From Rhodobacterales bacterium 56_14_T64 (GTDB lineage Bacteria; Pseudomonadota; Alphaproteobacteria; Rhodobacterales; Rhodobacteraceae), in the NCBI GenBank assembly GCA_002162795.1, contig MAAY01000062.1:41551-105550 (forward strand): a stretch of DNA of 64,000 bases, read 5' to 3'. Positions 34,560 to 44,541 of this stretch are shown one piece after another. The notes beneath the pieces are model-generated. The model was not told the origin of the DNA, ran no database searches, and saw only the letters and a list, made by a program, of their open reading frames with translations. Position 1 is the first letter of the stretch; every line of letters begins with the position of its first letter. The position numbers and the translations under genes are program-made.

Positions 34560-35609
34560 TTACGTCCAGGTCAGGTCGAGAACCCGCAGCCAGTTTTCAT
34601 GGCAGAGTTTCTTGATTAGCGCATCGTCGTAGCCGCGCTTTTGCATTGCGGAACGCAGGCTTGGCAGCCCGGCAATGGTCTTGATCTCAACAGGCACGGT
34701 GGCTCCGTCGAAGTCAGATCCCAGACCGACCCGGTCTTCGCCAAGTTGTGTAATAAGGTGATCAAGATGATCCATCATTGTTTCAATGGGAGTATCTTCA
34801 TCCATCCTTCCGTCGCTTCGCAAGAAGGCAACGGCAAAATTCAACCCAACCATTCCGTCAGTGTCGCAGATCGCGTGCAACTGGCGGTCGGTCAAGTTGC
34901 GGCTGTGGGTGCACAGCGCATGGGCGTTGGAGTGAGTTGCAACCAATGGTTTGGTGCTGATCCGTGCAACATCCCAAAATCCGGCCTCGTTTAAGTGTGA
35001 CAGATCAATCATGACGCCCAAGTCGTTACACTTACGTATTAAACGGCTGCCGTCTTCAGTGAGTCCTGGGCCGGTATCGGGGGTGCTGGGGAACCGGAAG
35101 GGGACGCCGTGGCCAAATATGGTTGGGCGGCTCCACACTGGACCAAGCGAGCGAAGCCCGGCCTGATACAGCACGTCGAGCATGTGGAAATCGGGGTCGA
35201 TTGCCTCGGCGCCTTCCATATGCATCACTGCCGCCATCATGCCGCTGGACAGGCAGTCGCGGATATCTTGGGTGCTGCGGCAGATTTTCAACGCGCCGTC
35301 ACGCTCTAGATTGAACAGAATCGAGGCTTGGGACAAGGCCACTTTGGACGCGACATCCCAGCCCACTTGCGGCGGCAAGGGCAAGTCATAGCTCGCTGCC
35401 ATCATCTCGTCCATGTCATGGCTCAGGCCCTGTTCGCCGGGCACATAAATGGCAAAGAAGCCGCCACCAAAGCCACCGGTGCGGGCCTTCTCCAGATCGA
35501 TCTGGCGGCCACCAGAGCCCTGAAAACCATCTTTTCCAGCCGTAATATTGCGCTGATGTAGGCGTAGCAGTACATCGTTGTGCCCATCGAAAATCAGCGG
35601 TTCACGCAT
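34560..35609 (-). CDS. Membrane-dipeptidase-like zinc dipeptidase (M19)
   Basis: 349 residues of the renal dipeptidase family, amidohydrolase fold with two zincs. Ligands visible: FDGHNDVL (His, Asp) at the N-terminus, MHMEGAEAI (Glu), DLSHLNEAG (His), VATHSNAHAL (His) and GLGSDFDG (Asp). No signal peptide is seen, so it probably acts in the cytoplasm on dipeptides, including those with D-residues, brought in by the transporter encoded right behind it. It is the first gene of the operon. Confidence 0.93.
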   Translation of the reverse strand: MREPLIFDGHNDVLLRLHQRNITAGKDGFQGSGGRQIDLEKARTGGFGGGFFAIYVPGEQGLSHDMDEMMAASYDLPLPPQVGWDVASKVALSQASILFNLERDGALKICRSTQDIRDCLSSGMMAAVMHMEGAEAIDPDFHMLDVLYQAGLRSLGPVWSRPTIFGHGVPFRFPSTPDTGPGLTEDGSRLIRKCNDLGVMIDLSHLNEAGFWDVARISTKPLVATHSNAHALCTHSRNLTDRQLHAICDTDGMVGLNFAVAFLRSDGRMDEDTPIETMMDHLDHLITQLGEDRVGLGSDFDGATVPVEIKTIAGLPSLRSAMQKRGYDDALIKKLCHENWLRVLDLTWT

Positions 35610-35908
35610 GAATCAGTCCTTGGAGTATTACGCAGTGATAAGTACACTGCATTATTGCTGAGGAAGTTCATAGGGCTAGCAATCTGACGTAGCGTCAGCA
35701 TTCGCAACTATTTGGTATTCATTGGTACATTTGATTGCCGTTTGGTGATTTTTGAGGCGTTTGGTTCTGTCTTTGGCTGAATTTTTGGACTTTTAGACTG
35801 CCGCTCGAGTTTGCTATCAACTCTTGCCCGACTGAATTTGCTGGTTACAAATACCCTGATTGATTGCCCCCAGATTTGTGAGGGGGTGGCGGAAATGGAA
35901 GAGCAAAT
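35610..35908. promoter_or_regulatory. Divergent promoter region with a CTGACG-TAG-CGTCAG dyad
   Basis: 299 bases between the divergent dipeptidase operon and the acyl-CoA synthetase gene, no gene inside. A perfect dyad CTGACG (35684-35689) / CGTCAG (35693-35698) with loop TAG lies about 75-90 bases from the dipeptidase start, and a weaker GCAGTG/CACTGC dyad at 35632-35650. Either may be an operator for the dipeptide operon. Promoter hexamers were not assigned. Confidence 0.4.
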
Positions 35909-37429
35909 ATGAACCCGGCTGAATGGCTATTAAACACTGCAAAAGCCAACCCGGACGCTCCGGCGCTGTTTTACGGCACTGAAGAGGTCGCAAATTATGG
36001 CGAGTTTGCCCGTCGGGCTGCCGCCATTGCAGGCGCGCTGACCAAACGTGGCATTGGTCCGGGCGACCGTGTGGCGGTTCTGATGCAGAACCGGACTGAA
36101 TACCTTGAGGCCATGTATGGTATCTGGTGGGCTGGTGCTGCTGCGGTTCCGATCAATGCCAAGTTACACGCCAAGGAGGCGGCCTGGATTATTGAGAATG
36201 CCGGAGTCAGGTTGGTCTTTGCCTCTGGTTCGAACGCAGACGAGTTGGAAGCGGTGCGGCCCAACTGCCTGGAAGAGGTGATCGTAGCAGGCACCGAGCG
36301 TTTTGCTGAATTGTACGATGCGCCAGAAGCAGCTGAGCCTGCGGCCATCGCAACAGATGATATGATTTGGCTGTTTTATACCTCGGGCACGACGGGGCGT
36401 CCCAAGGGTGTGATGATCAGTGCGGGCAACCTGATGGCTATGGTGACTGGGTATCTAGCGGGTATTGGGGCACATAACAGCGCGGATTCTACGCTATATG
36501 CAGCGCCGATGAGCCATGGAGCCGGGATCTATAATTTCATGCATGTGATTGCGGGTGGCCGCCATATCTGCCCGGTTTCTGGCGGTTTTGACGCGCCCGA
36601 GATTTTTGAACTGGCAGCGCAGTTTGAGCGGGTCTCGATGTTTGCGGCTCCCACTATGGTGCGGCGGATGGTGGATTGCGCCATAGCCAGCGGTGCCAGC
36701 GGCGAAGGACTGGATAATGTAATTTACGCCGGTGGTCCGATGTATTTTGCAGATATCACCGAAGCGATTGAGGTTCTGGGACCTAGGTTTGCGCAAATCT
36801 ACGGGCAAGGTGAATGTCCGATGGCGATTGCCGTGCTGTCGCGTGACCGTGTCGCCGACCGCAGCCACCCGCGCTGGCGCGAGAGGTTGGCCAGTGTCGG
36901 CGTGCAGCAGGTGGTCAGCCGGGTACGGGTGGTGGATCAGGACGGTAAGATGTTGCCTGCTGGTGAGATCGGCGAAATCGTAGTTTCCGGTGCGGCGGTG
37001 ATGTCGGGTTATTGGAACAACCCGGATGCCAGCGCGCAGGCTATTCGCGACGGCTGGCTGTGGACTGGTGACATGGGGGCTTTGGACGGCGACGGGTTTT
37101 TGACGCTGCATGATCGCTCTAAAGATATGATCATTTCTGGCGGCTCGAATATTTATCCGCGCGAGGTCGAAGAGGTTTTGCTCGACCACCCATCAGTCGC
37201 CGAAGTTGCAGTGGTGGGTCGTCCGCATGCCGACTGGGGCGAGGAGGTCGTCGCGTGCATCGTGCCGGTGGCCGGGCATGAGATCGATCCAAACGCGCTG
37301 GATGCGCTGTGCAACGCCAATATCGCCCGGTTCAAGCGGCCAAAGGATTATGTGTTGCTGTCCGCCTTGCCCAAGAACAACTATGGCAAGGTGGTCAAGA
37401 CCGAGCTGCGCACCTTGGTGGTCAAATAG
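35909..37429 (+). CDS. AMP-forming acyl-CoA synthetase (class I adenylate-forming enzyme)
   Basis: 506 residues. The adenylation P-loop YTSGTTGRPKG is at residues 157-167, the second motif near YGQGECPMAI, the hinge motif WLWTGDMGALDGDGFLTLHDR in parts near 377-397, SGGSNIYPREVEE just after it, and the catalytic Lys494 in NNYGKVVKTEL. It activates a carboxylic acid to its acyl-AMP and then the CoA thioester. Substrate range is not readable from motifs; medium-chain or aromatic acids are common for this subgroup. It is a single gene. Confidence 0.92.
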   Translation: MNPAEWLLNTAKANPDAPALFYGTEEVANYGEFARRAAAIAGALTKRGIGPGDRVAVLMQNRTEYLEAMYGIWWAGAAAVPINAKLHAKEAAWIIENAGVRLVFASGSNADELEAVRPNCLEEVIVAGTERFAELYDAPEAAEPAAIATDDMIWLFYTSGTTGRPKGVMISAGNLMAMVTGYLAGIGAHNSADSTLYAAPMSHGAGIYNFMHVIAGGRHICPVSGGFDAPEIFELAAQFERVSMFAAPTMVRRMVDCAIASGASGEGLDNVIYAGGPMYFADITEAIEVLGPRFAQIYGQGECPMAIAVLSRDRVADRSHPRWRERLASVGVQQVVSRVRVVDQDGKMLPAGEIGEIVVSGAAVMSGYWNNPDASAQAIRDGWLWTGDMGALDGDGFLTLHDRSKDMIISGGSNIYPREVEEVLLDHPSVAEVAVVGRPHADWGEEVVACIVPVAGHEIDPNALDALCNANIARFKRPKDYVLLSALPKNNYGKVVKTELRTLVVK

Positions 37430-37650
37430 GATATTGCCCGTCCTAATTTTGTTGGCTGGTTTTGCGTCAATGAAAGGTACGGGCAGGAAAACGATATATG
37501 GCATGCAGGAATACCGCGACAGTTGATCTGGCTCCTTGCGGTTGGCTGGTGGCGCGTTAGTCTTGGGCCAAATTTGATTCCGTGTATCCACAACATGTCT
37601 TTTAAAAGAATGGGCTGCGGCCAATTGGATGCCAAGCGAAAGGCAGAGTA

Positions 37651-38811
37651 ATGAAGAGTTCCGTTTTAACCACGCGTTCAGGTCGCAAGTTTGCTGCGAA
37701 GATTGCCGTAATTGGCACTGCCTTGATGCTGTGCACGTCGCCATTGGCCCTGGCACAGGACGCGCCACCGCCCAAGGTTTCGGTCATGGCGGCAGTGACC
37801 AAACCAATTCGCAACTCTGCGACGTTCATTGGGCGTGGCGAAGCCATAGACAAAGTGAACGTAATCGCTCGTGTCAGTGGGTTCCTTGAAGAAGTCCTGG
37901 TTAAGGACGGTGCCGAAGTTCAGGAAGGCGATTTACTGTTCAAAATCGAGCGCAGCACCTATGAGGCGACGTTAGAGGCCCGAAGAGCTGATCTGGCCAA
38001 GGCCGAAGCCAACCTGCAACTGACCTCGCTTGATCTGGCCCGAAAGGAAGAGTTGCTGGCGCGTGGCGCCGTACCCGAAGCGGAACGTGATACATCGCTG
38101 GCCAATGAAAAAATAGCCGAAGCAGAGGTGCGATCCGCAAAGGCTGCCATTCAGCAAGCCGAACTGGATCTGAGTTATACCGAAGTTCATGCACCGTTTT
38201 CCGGCCGCATTGGCCGCGTCCAAGTGAGTGTCGGGGATGTGGTTGGACCGAACAGCAGTTCACTGGTGAACCTAGTACGTGAGGCACCGACCTATGTGGC
38301 CTTTGCGCTGAACGAAAAACAGTTCGTCAGCATTTTGCAGGAGGCCCAGAAAGAAACCAGCTCGGAAGAGGAGCAGAAAAGACTGTTCGAGGTTTTTGTT
38401 GTTCTGCCCAATGGCACCGAAATGGAAGAACGCGGAAAATTTGCCTTTGCCGATAACCGTATTGATCCTGCCACTGGGGCCATCACGTTGAGGGCAGAAT
38501 TTGCCAATGACGATCGTTTGATCGTTGATGGGTCTTTCCTGACCGTTGGGCTGGAAGCCGAAAAGGCGGTCGATCGCATTGTTATCAGTCAAGCCGCTAT
38601 CCAGCGTGACCAACAGGGGCCGTTTGTTCTGGTGGTGGACGATCAGCAAATGGTGCAACAGCGCTATATTGAAACCAGCGATGTGGTTGGTACTGGCATC
38701 ATCGTGACGGACGGATTGCAAGACGGCGAGCAGGTGGTTGTTGAGGGCCTGCTACGTATTCGGCCCGGGGCGAAGGTTGATCCGGTTCTGGCCAATCAGG
38801 CCGGAGAATAA
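37651..38811 (+). CDS. RND efflux periplasmic adaptor protein (MexE-like)
   Basis: 386 residues. A hydrophobic leader (KIAVIGTALMLCTSPLALA, residues 15-33) precedes the lipoyl-like half (VIARVSGFLEEVLVKDGAEV), an alpha-hairpin with many Ala/Glu/Lys (residues 105-160), the second lipoyl half (LSYTEVHAPFSGRIGRVQVSVGD, quoted in part) and a beta-barrel. It bridges the inner-membrane pump to an outer-membrane channel. No TolC-like gene is adjacent, so the channel is encoded elsewhere. Three bases separate it from the pump gene. Confidence 0.92.
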   Translation: MKSSVLTTRSGRKFAAKIAVIGTALMLCTSPLALAQDAPPPKVSVMAAVTKPIRNSATFIGRGEAIDKVNVIARVSGFLEEVLVKDGAEVQEGDLLFKIERSTYEATLEARRADLAKAEANLQLTSLDLARKEELLARGAVPEAERDTSLANEKIAEAEVRSAKAAIQQAELDLSYTEVHAPFSGRIGRVQVSVGDVVGPNSSSLVNLVREAPTYVAFALNEKQFVSILQEAQKETSSEEEQKRLFEVFVVLPNGTEMEERGKFAFADNRIDPATGAITLRAEFANDDRLIVDGSFLTVGLEAEKAVDRIVISQAAIQRDQQGPFVLVVDDQQMVQQRYIETSDVVGTGIIVTDGLQDGEQVVVEGLLRIRPGAKVDPVLANQAGE

Positions 38812-38814
38812 CCC

Positions 38815-41800
38815 ATGTTTTCATCTTTGTTCATTGCCCGTCCCAAATTTGCGATTGTGATCTCGTTGGTGCTGACGATCATGGGCGCAATTGGCTACTT
38901 CGCCCTGCCAGTGGCCCAGTTCCCTGACATTACACCACCCGTGGTCAGTGTCAGCGCCAGCTACACCGGTGCCAATGCTGAAACCGTTGAAAAAAGCGTC
39001 GCCGCGCCAATCGAGGCTCAGGTCAACGGCGTAGATGACATGATCTACATGTCGTCCAGTTCGTCCGATACCGGCACCTACTCGCTGTCGGTCACGTTTG
39101 AGGTGGGAACCGATCCCGATATTGCCTCGGTCAATGTGCAAAACCGGGTGGCGCAGGCGATGTCTGGTCTGCCGACCGAGGTGACCGCGTCTGGTGTGGT
39201 TACGCAGAAAAGTTCAACCAACATGCTGTTGGTGACCACGCTGACCTCGCCCAACAATACTTATGATGATGTGTTCCTGTCCAACTACGCGGCGATCAAC
39301 ATCAAGGATGCGTTGAGCCGGGTTCAGGGGGTTGGTAAGGCTGATATCCTAAACAACCTGAGCTATGCGATGCGGATCTGGATGGATCCCAACAAGATGG
39401 CCGGGTTGGGGATCACGCCGGGTGATTTGATCAATGCGGTCCGAGAACAGAACCTTGAAGTGTCCGCAGGCCAGATTGGTGCGCCTCCGGTGCCGGGGGA
39501 CCAAACCTTTCAGTATACTATCAAGTCCAAAGGGCGGCTAACGACGGTCGAAGAATTCGGTGACATCGTCATTCGGACCGGTGAGGCTGGAAGCACCGTT
39601 CGTGTGAGCGACGTGGCCACGATTGAGCTTGGCGCGCAGTATTATAGTGTGTCTGGCTATTATGAGGGCGACAAGGCCACCATCCTAGCCGTTTATCAGG
39701 CCCCAGGTGCAAACGCGCTGGCCGTGTCCGATGCGGTTTTGGCGGAATTGGACCGTTTGTCGAAGTCCTTTCCGGACGACGTCATTTACTCGGTGCCTTT
39801 CAATACCACAGATTTTGTAGAGCAATCCCTGAACGATGTGATTTCCACGCTGGTGTTGGCATTTGCCCTGGTGGTTTCAGTGGTCTTTGTTTTCCTTGGG
39901 TCGTGGCGGGCCACAATTGTTCCTGCTGTGGCTATTCCAGTGTCCTTGATTGGTACGTTTGCCTTCTTGCTGTTGCTGGGAATGTCGTTGAACACCATCT
40001 CGTTGTTTGCCTTGGTGTTGGCCATCGGCATCGTGGTTGATGACGCCATTATCGTTGTGGAAAACGTCGAGCGTCTGATCGCCGAGGAGGGGCTGAGCCC
40101 GGCGGATGCAACGCGCAAGGCAATGGGGCAGATCACCGGTCCGGTGATTGCGACCACTTTGGTCTTGCTGGCCGTGTTTGTGCCGGTGACCTTCATGCCG
40201 GGCATTACCGGTCGGCTGTTTTCTCAGTTCGCGGTGACAATTTCGGTCGCGGTTGTGATTTCATCGATCAATGCGCTGACACTTTCGCCCGCGCTCTGTG
40301 CGCTGGTGCTTAAGGCTCGATCCGGGCCGCCAACAGGCGCCTTGGCCAAGTTTGAGGCTGGGATTGATACGCTGCGGAATGGTTATCTTGGGATCGTTGG
40401 GCGCTTGCTGCGTCTGCCTATTCTGGCTGTCGCACTCATCGCTGTTATGATGGTGGCAACCGGTAGCCTGTTTGGCACGACGTCGAAAGGATTTCTGCCA
40501 TCCGAAGACAACGGGTATCTGTTTGTCGATGTGCAGCTACCAGACGCAGCTGCACTGGGTCGGACCGAAGTTGTGACCGAGCGGGTGAATGGTCTTATTG
40601 AGCAAATCCCAGGCGTGAATAACACCATCCTGGTCAATGGCTTTAGTCTGCTTAATGGATCGGGTGCCAATGGCGCGATGATCATTGTCAACCTGGATCC
40701 TTGGGATCTGCGCGACAGTGATGATCTGCAGCCCACGGCGATCCTGAAACAGATTTATGGGATCGTAAACGGCGAAGCTGCGGCCAGTATTGTGGCCTTC
40801 AACCCACCACCGATTTCGGGCCTTGGCATGTCGGCCGGGGTCGAGATGGAAGTGCAGCAAACAGCGGGCGGGTCACCTCAGGATCTGGCTGCAGCGGTTG
40901 GATCACTGGTCTACGCCGCCAATCAACGCAGCGAAATTGGACAGTCCTACACGACTTTCAGGGCCAATGTTCCGCAGGTGTTTGTCGATTTGGATCGGGA
41001 GAAAGCAAAAACTCTGGACGTTCCAATTTCCGAAGTGTTCCAGACCATGCAGGCGCATTTGGGGTCATTTTATGTGAATGATTTCAATCTTTTTGGCCGA
41101 GTTTACAGGGTGATGGTACAGGCCGATGGCTCATACCGTGACAAGATCGAGGATATCGGCAGCCTCTATGTTCGTTCGCAAGCAGGCAATATGGTGCCCT
41201 TGTCTACGTTGATGGACGTAGAAAACATTCTGGGCCCGGTCATGCTGAAACGCCACAATATGTTCCGATCGGCCACAGTGACTGCTGTTCCTGCGGCTGG
41301 GTTGTCTACGGGGGATGCGATCCGAGTGATGCAGGAGGAAGCCGCAACGGCACTGCCACCGGGCTATGCCTTTGAATGGACCGGTACAGCGCAGCAGCAG
41401 CAGTCTTCGTCGGGCTTTGTTATCGTGATTATCTTCATGGCGGTGCTGTTCACCTATCTGTTCCTGGTGGCCCAATACGAAAGCTGGACCATGCCGGTGG
41501 CGATTTTGCTGTCGGTGGTTGTGGCCATGTTTGGCGCGGTGGCGGCTGTGGCCTTAACCGGAAGCGACATCAACCTGTATACGCAGATCGGTATGATCAT
41601 GCTGATCGGTATGGCAGCAAAGAACGGTATTCTTATCGTGGAATTTGCGATGGAGAGACGGGCCGAAGGTTTGCCGGTTCGCGAAGCTGCACATGAGGCT
41701 GCACGGCAACGTTTCCGGGCCGTTATGATGACCGCTTTCTCGTTCCTGCTGGGCGTGGTGCCGCTGCTCACCGCTTCGGGTGCGGGGGCTGCCAGCCAAA

Positions 41801-41943
41801 AGGCAATTGGTGTCGCGGTGTTTGGCGGCATGCTGATGGCCACCGCCGTCGGCGTCATCATCATTCCTGTGCTCTATGCCTTTATGCAAGAGCTGCGGGA
41901 ATGGATCAAAGGCACATCAAAAGAAGTGACCCCTGCGGAGTAA
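38815..41943 (+). CDS. RND multidrug efflux permease (HAE1 family, MexF-like)
   Basis: 1042 residues, the usual length. Twelve membrane segments in two halves with large periplasmic loops. TM1 is IVISLVLTIMGAIGYFAL, and TM4 carries the proton-relay Asp pair in IGIVVDDAIIVVENVER. The second half shows IGMIMLIGMAAKNGILIVEF and ends MATAVGVIIIPVLYAFMQEL. It exports hydrophobic compounds using proton flow, working with the adaptor encoded just before it. The substrate is unknown. A strong terminator follows. Confidence 0.94.
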   Translation: MFSSLFIARPKFAIVISLVLTIMGAIGYFALPVAQFPDITPPVVSVSASYTGANAETVEKSVAAPIEAQVNGVDDMIYMSSSSSDTGTYSLSVTFEVGTDPDIASVNVQNRVAQAMSGLPTEVTASGVVTQKSSTNMLLVTTLTSPNNTYDDVFLSNYAAINIKDALSRVQGVGKADILNNLSYAMRIWMDPNKMAGLGITPGDLINAVREQNLEVSAGQIGAPPVPGDQTFQYTIKSKGRLTTVEEFGDIVIRTGEAGSTVRVSDVATIELGAQYYSVSGYYEGDKATILAVYQAPGANALAVSDAVLAELDRLSKSFPDDVIYSVPFNTTDFVEQSLNDVISTLVLAFALVVSVVFVFLGSWRATIVPAVAIPVSLIGTFAFLLLLGMSLNTISLFALVLAIGIVVDDAIIVVENVERLIAEEGLSPADATRKAMGQITGPVIATTLVLLAVFVPVTFMPGITGRLFSQFAVTISVAVVISSINALTLSPALCALVLKARSGPPTGALAKFEAGIDTLRNGYLGIVGRLLRLPILAVALIAVMMVATGSLFGTTSKGFLPSEDNGYLFVDVQLPDAAALGRTEVVTERVNGLIEQIPGVNNTILVNGFSLLNGSGANGAMIIVNLDPWDLRDSDDLQPTAILKQIYGIVNGEAAASIVAFNPPPISGLGMSAGVEMEVQQTAGGSPQDLAAAVGSLVYAANQRSEIGQSYTTFRANVPQVFVDLDREKAKTLDVPISEVFQTMQAHLGSFYVNDFNLFGRVYRVMVQADGSYRDKIEDIGSLYVRSQAGNMVPLSTLMDVENILGPVMLKRHNMFRSATVTAVPAAGLSTGDAIRVMQEEAATALPPGYAFEWTGTAQQQQSSSGFVIVIIFMAVLFTYLFLVAQYESWTMPVAILLSVVVAMFGAVAAVALTGSDINLYTQIGMIMLIGMAAKNGILIVEFAMERRAEGLPVREAAHEAARQRFRAVMMTAFSFLLGVVPLLTASGAGAASQKAIGVAVFGGMLMATAVGVIIIPVLYAFMQELREWIKGTSKEVTPAE

Positions 41944-41961
41944 ACCCGCAAATTTAAATTG

Positions 41962-41999
41962 AATAGGCCCGCCGGTGAAACGGCGGGCCTATTGTTTTT
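41962..41999 (+). terminator. Strong terminator of the RND operon
   Basis: AATAGGCCCGCCG (41962-41974) and CGGCGGGCCTATT (41981-41993) form a perfect 13-pair stem with a GTGAAA loop, followed by GTTTTT. This is among the clearest Rho-independent terminators in the window. Confidence 0.92.
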
Positions 42000-42050
42000 G
42001 ATCCTGTCTTCATTTGCCAATTGGTGTCTGGTGGCATCTGGGGCAGTTAA

Positions 42051-42299
42051 CTAGCCACCTTTCAGCCGTTGCATCAGAAAGATCTCGTTCTCTGGCCTCA
42101 GTGGTTCGGTCAAGCTTGACGCAATTACACGCCCATCCACTGCCACCGATACTCCAGCCTCAATCACTGGGCCCAAGGCGGGGTAGCTTGCAGTCAGGGC
42201 TTGCAACATTTCACCGGTGGTCGAGGCTTCAACCTCGACCTTTTCCAACCCACCGGTCAGGGCACGAAGCCCAGACCAAAGATGGACTTCAACCTTCAT
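42051..42299 (-). CDS. MoaD/ThiS-like sulfur-carrier protein
   Basis: 82 residues with the beta-grasp pattern of MoaD/ThiS: an opening strand (MKVEVHLWSGLRALTGG), a central helix (TGEMLQALTASYP), a VAVDGRVI strand and a terminal Gly-Gly (LKGG). The GG tail is the part that becomes a thiocarboxylate or is conjugated. The start lies inside the last codons of the Mo-hydroxylase large subunit (11-base overlap), so it is translated with it. A role in cofactor sulfuration is inferred, not shown. Confidence 0.75.
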   Translation of the reverse strand: MKVEVHLWSGLRALTGGLEKVEVEASTTGEMLQALTASYPALGPVIEAGVSVAVDGRVIASSLTEPLRPENEIFLMQRLKGG

Positions 42300-44541
42300 G
42301 CGCCTTGGCCTTCAATGCCGCCAGGATCCGTGGCGGTGACATTGGCAAGTGACGCAACCGGACCCCTGCGGCTGCCGAAACCGCGTTGGCGATGGCAGCC
42401 AGAGGTGGCACAATGCCGGTCTCGCCAACACCGCGCACACCGTAGGGGTGGCCCGGGTTTGGTACTTCGACAATCACCGTATCGATCATTGGCAGGTCCG
42501 AAGCCACAGGCACCCGGTAATCCAAGAAGATCGAGTTCTGCAAGCGCCCGTCTTCACCATAGACGTACTCTTCATTCAGCGCCCAGCCGATACCCTGGGC
42601 TGCGCCGCCTTGGAACTGACCCTCAACATAAGTCGGGTGGATCGCCTTACCGGCGTCCTGGATCACGGTGTAGCGCACCACTGCGGTTTTACCGGTTTCT
42701 GGATCCACTTCGGCATCGACGATATGGGTGCCAAAGGACACGCCGGCACCTTCGGGTGTGGCCTCAAAATGCCCGGAAATAGGACCGCCAGTGGCGCCCA
42801 TGTTCTGAGTGATGTCAGCCAGTGGTAGGGGGTCGAAATTACCGGCATTTGCACCTGAGGGCTTGGCACAGCCATCTTCCCAATAGACTGCGTCTTCGGG
42901 GATACCCCATTTGGCAGCAGCCCGTTTGCTGAGCTTGGCGACAGCATCTTGCGCAGCCTTGATTGTGGCAAGGCCCGAGGCATAGGTCACCCGGCTGCCG
43001 TGAGACACATCGTTATAACCCAGGGTCGCTGTATCGGCGATGGTAACGCGGATGTTCTCATAAGGGATACCCAGAACCTCGGCCGCCATCAATGCCATAG
43101 ATGCGCGGGAACCGCCGATATCAGGAGTGCCAACGGCCAATTGGCAAGTTCCATCCTCGGAAAGCGACATCGAAACAGAAGTTTCTCCGCCGTGGTTGAA
43201 CCAGAACCCGCAGGAGACACCGCGGCCTTGACCGGGTTCGAGCGGTGCTGAGTAATGGGGGTGTGCTTTGGCAGCTTCCAGCGTTTCGACCAATCCGATA
43301 CGCGCAAAGCGTGGGCCATATGAGGCCTTGGTGCCCTCGCGCGAGGCGTTCTTGAGACGGGTATCAATCGGATCCAGACCCAGTTTGTTGCACAACTCAT
43401 CAATCACTGATTCAACAGCAAAGGACGCCATCGGCGCGCCGGGTGCCCGGTAGGCGGCCTGTTTTGGACGGTTGGAGATCACGTCGTAGCCAACCTGGCG
43501 CACGTTTTCCAATGCATAGGGTGCAAAGCCGCACATGGCTGAGAATTCCATTGGCGCGCCCGGGAATGCCCCGCCTTGCAACCGGTAGATGCCTTCAGCA
43601 GCAGTGATGGTGCCGTCTTTCTTCATGCCGATCCTGATGTCCATCGATGTGGACGAGGTCGGTCCGGTGGCGCGGAACACTTCAGAACGGTTCATGACGA
43701 CTTTGACAGGCCGGTTGGCTTTGCGCGACAGCGCCAGTGCAACCGGTTCGACGAAGACAGTGGTCTTGCCACCAAACCCACCGCCGATCTCAGAAGCGGT
43801 TACACGTAGCTGTGAGGTTTCGATGCCAACTAGGGCCGCGCAGGTTTTCTGTGCGATCCAATGGCCTTGGGTGGAACACCACAGCTCGCCCTTGCCGTCA
43901 GCGCCAAGCGTGGCAAGACAGGCATGGGGTTCGATGTATCCCTGGTGGGTGGCTTCAGTTTTGAAGCTGTCTTCGATCACCAGGTCGGCCTCGGCAAACC
44001 CGGCTTCGACATCGCCATGGCCGCTGTCATGATAACGCACGACGTTGGGGTGATGTCCGGCGGGAACCGAAGCGTCGGCATAGCTGGCGTTCAGCACTGG
44101 TGCGTCCTGGGCCATGGCTGCGTCGACGTCTGTTACATGTGGCAGAATCTCATACTCGACCTCAACCAGTTTAACCGCGTCGCGGGCGATCAGTGCGGAA
44201 CTGGCTGCAATCGCCGCGACCGCGTGGCCATCGTACAATGCCTTTTCGCCAGCCATGACGTTTTCCAGCACAAAGCTAAACTCGCCCGACAGCCCTTTGG
44301 CAAAATCAGCGCGGGTCACAACGGCTTTGACGCCGTCCAGTGCTTCGGCCTTGGAAGTATCAATGCGAACAATTCGCGCATGCGCATGGGGGCTGCGCAC
44401 AATGGCGCCGTGCAACATGCCAGGAGCATATGCGTCTGCGCCAAACAGGGCGCGGCCAGTGACCTTGTCCAACCCGTCGGGACGGTCTGGGCGGGTGCCT
44501 ACAAATTTGAAATCGGTGGTTTTACGATCGTCCAGAGCCAT
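42289..44541 (-). CDS. Molybdenum hydroxylase large subunit (xanthine dehydrogenase family)
   Basis: 750 residues, the Mo-cofactor subunit of a three-part hydroxylase. N-terminal DKVTGRALFGADAYAPGMLH and the aldehyde oxidase a/b hammerhead are followed by the Mo-binding part with EIGGGFGGKTTVFVEP, AAYRAPGAPM and the catalytic Glu in GVGETGIVPPL near the end. The AYRAPGAP loop, without the CODH CSFR loop, argues for a xanthine-dehydrogenase-like or aromatic acyl-CoA type enzyme, not a CO dehydrogenase. The substrate is unknown. It follows the small subunit with a 1-base overlap. Confidence 0.9.
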   Translation of the reverse strand: MALDDRKTTDFKFVGTRPDRPDGLDKVTGRALFGADAYAPGMLHGAIVRSPHAHARIVRIDTSKAEALDGVKAVVTRADFAKGLSGEFSFVLENVMAGEKALYDGHAVAAIAASSALIARDAVKLVEVEYEILPHVTDVDAAMAQDAPVLNASYADASVPAGHHPNVVRYHDSGHGDVEAGFAEADLVIEDSFKTEATHQGYIEPHACLATLGADGKGELWCSTQGHWIAQKTCAALVGIETSQLRVTASEIGGGFGGKTTVFVEPVALALSRKANRPVKVVMNRSEVFRATGPTSSTSMDIRIGMKKDGTITAAEGIYRLQGGAFPGAPMEFSAMCGFAPYALENVRQVGYDVISNRPKQAAYRAPGAPMASFAVESVIDELCNKLGLDPIDTRLKNASREGTKASYGPRFARIGLVETLEAAKAHPHYSAPLEPGQGRGVSCGFWFNHGGETSVSMSLSEDGTCQLAVGTPDIGGSRASMALMAAEVLGIPYENIRVTIADTATLGYNDVSHGSRVTYASGLATIKAAQDAVAKLSKRAAAKWGIPEDAVYWEDGCAKPSGANAGNFDPLPLADITQNMGATGGPISGHFEATPEGAGVSFGTHIVDAEVDPETGKTAVVRYTVIQDAGKAIHPTYVEGQFQGGAAQGIGWALNEEYVYGEDGRLQNSIFLDYRVPVASDLPMIDTVIVEVPNPGHPYGVRGVGETGIVPPLAAIANAVSAAAGVRLRHLPMSPPRILAALKAKAHEG

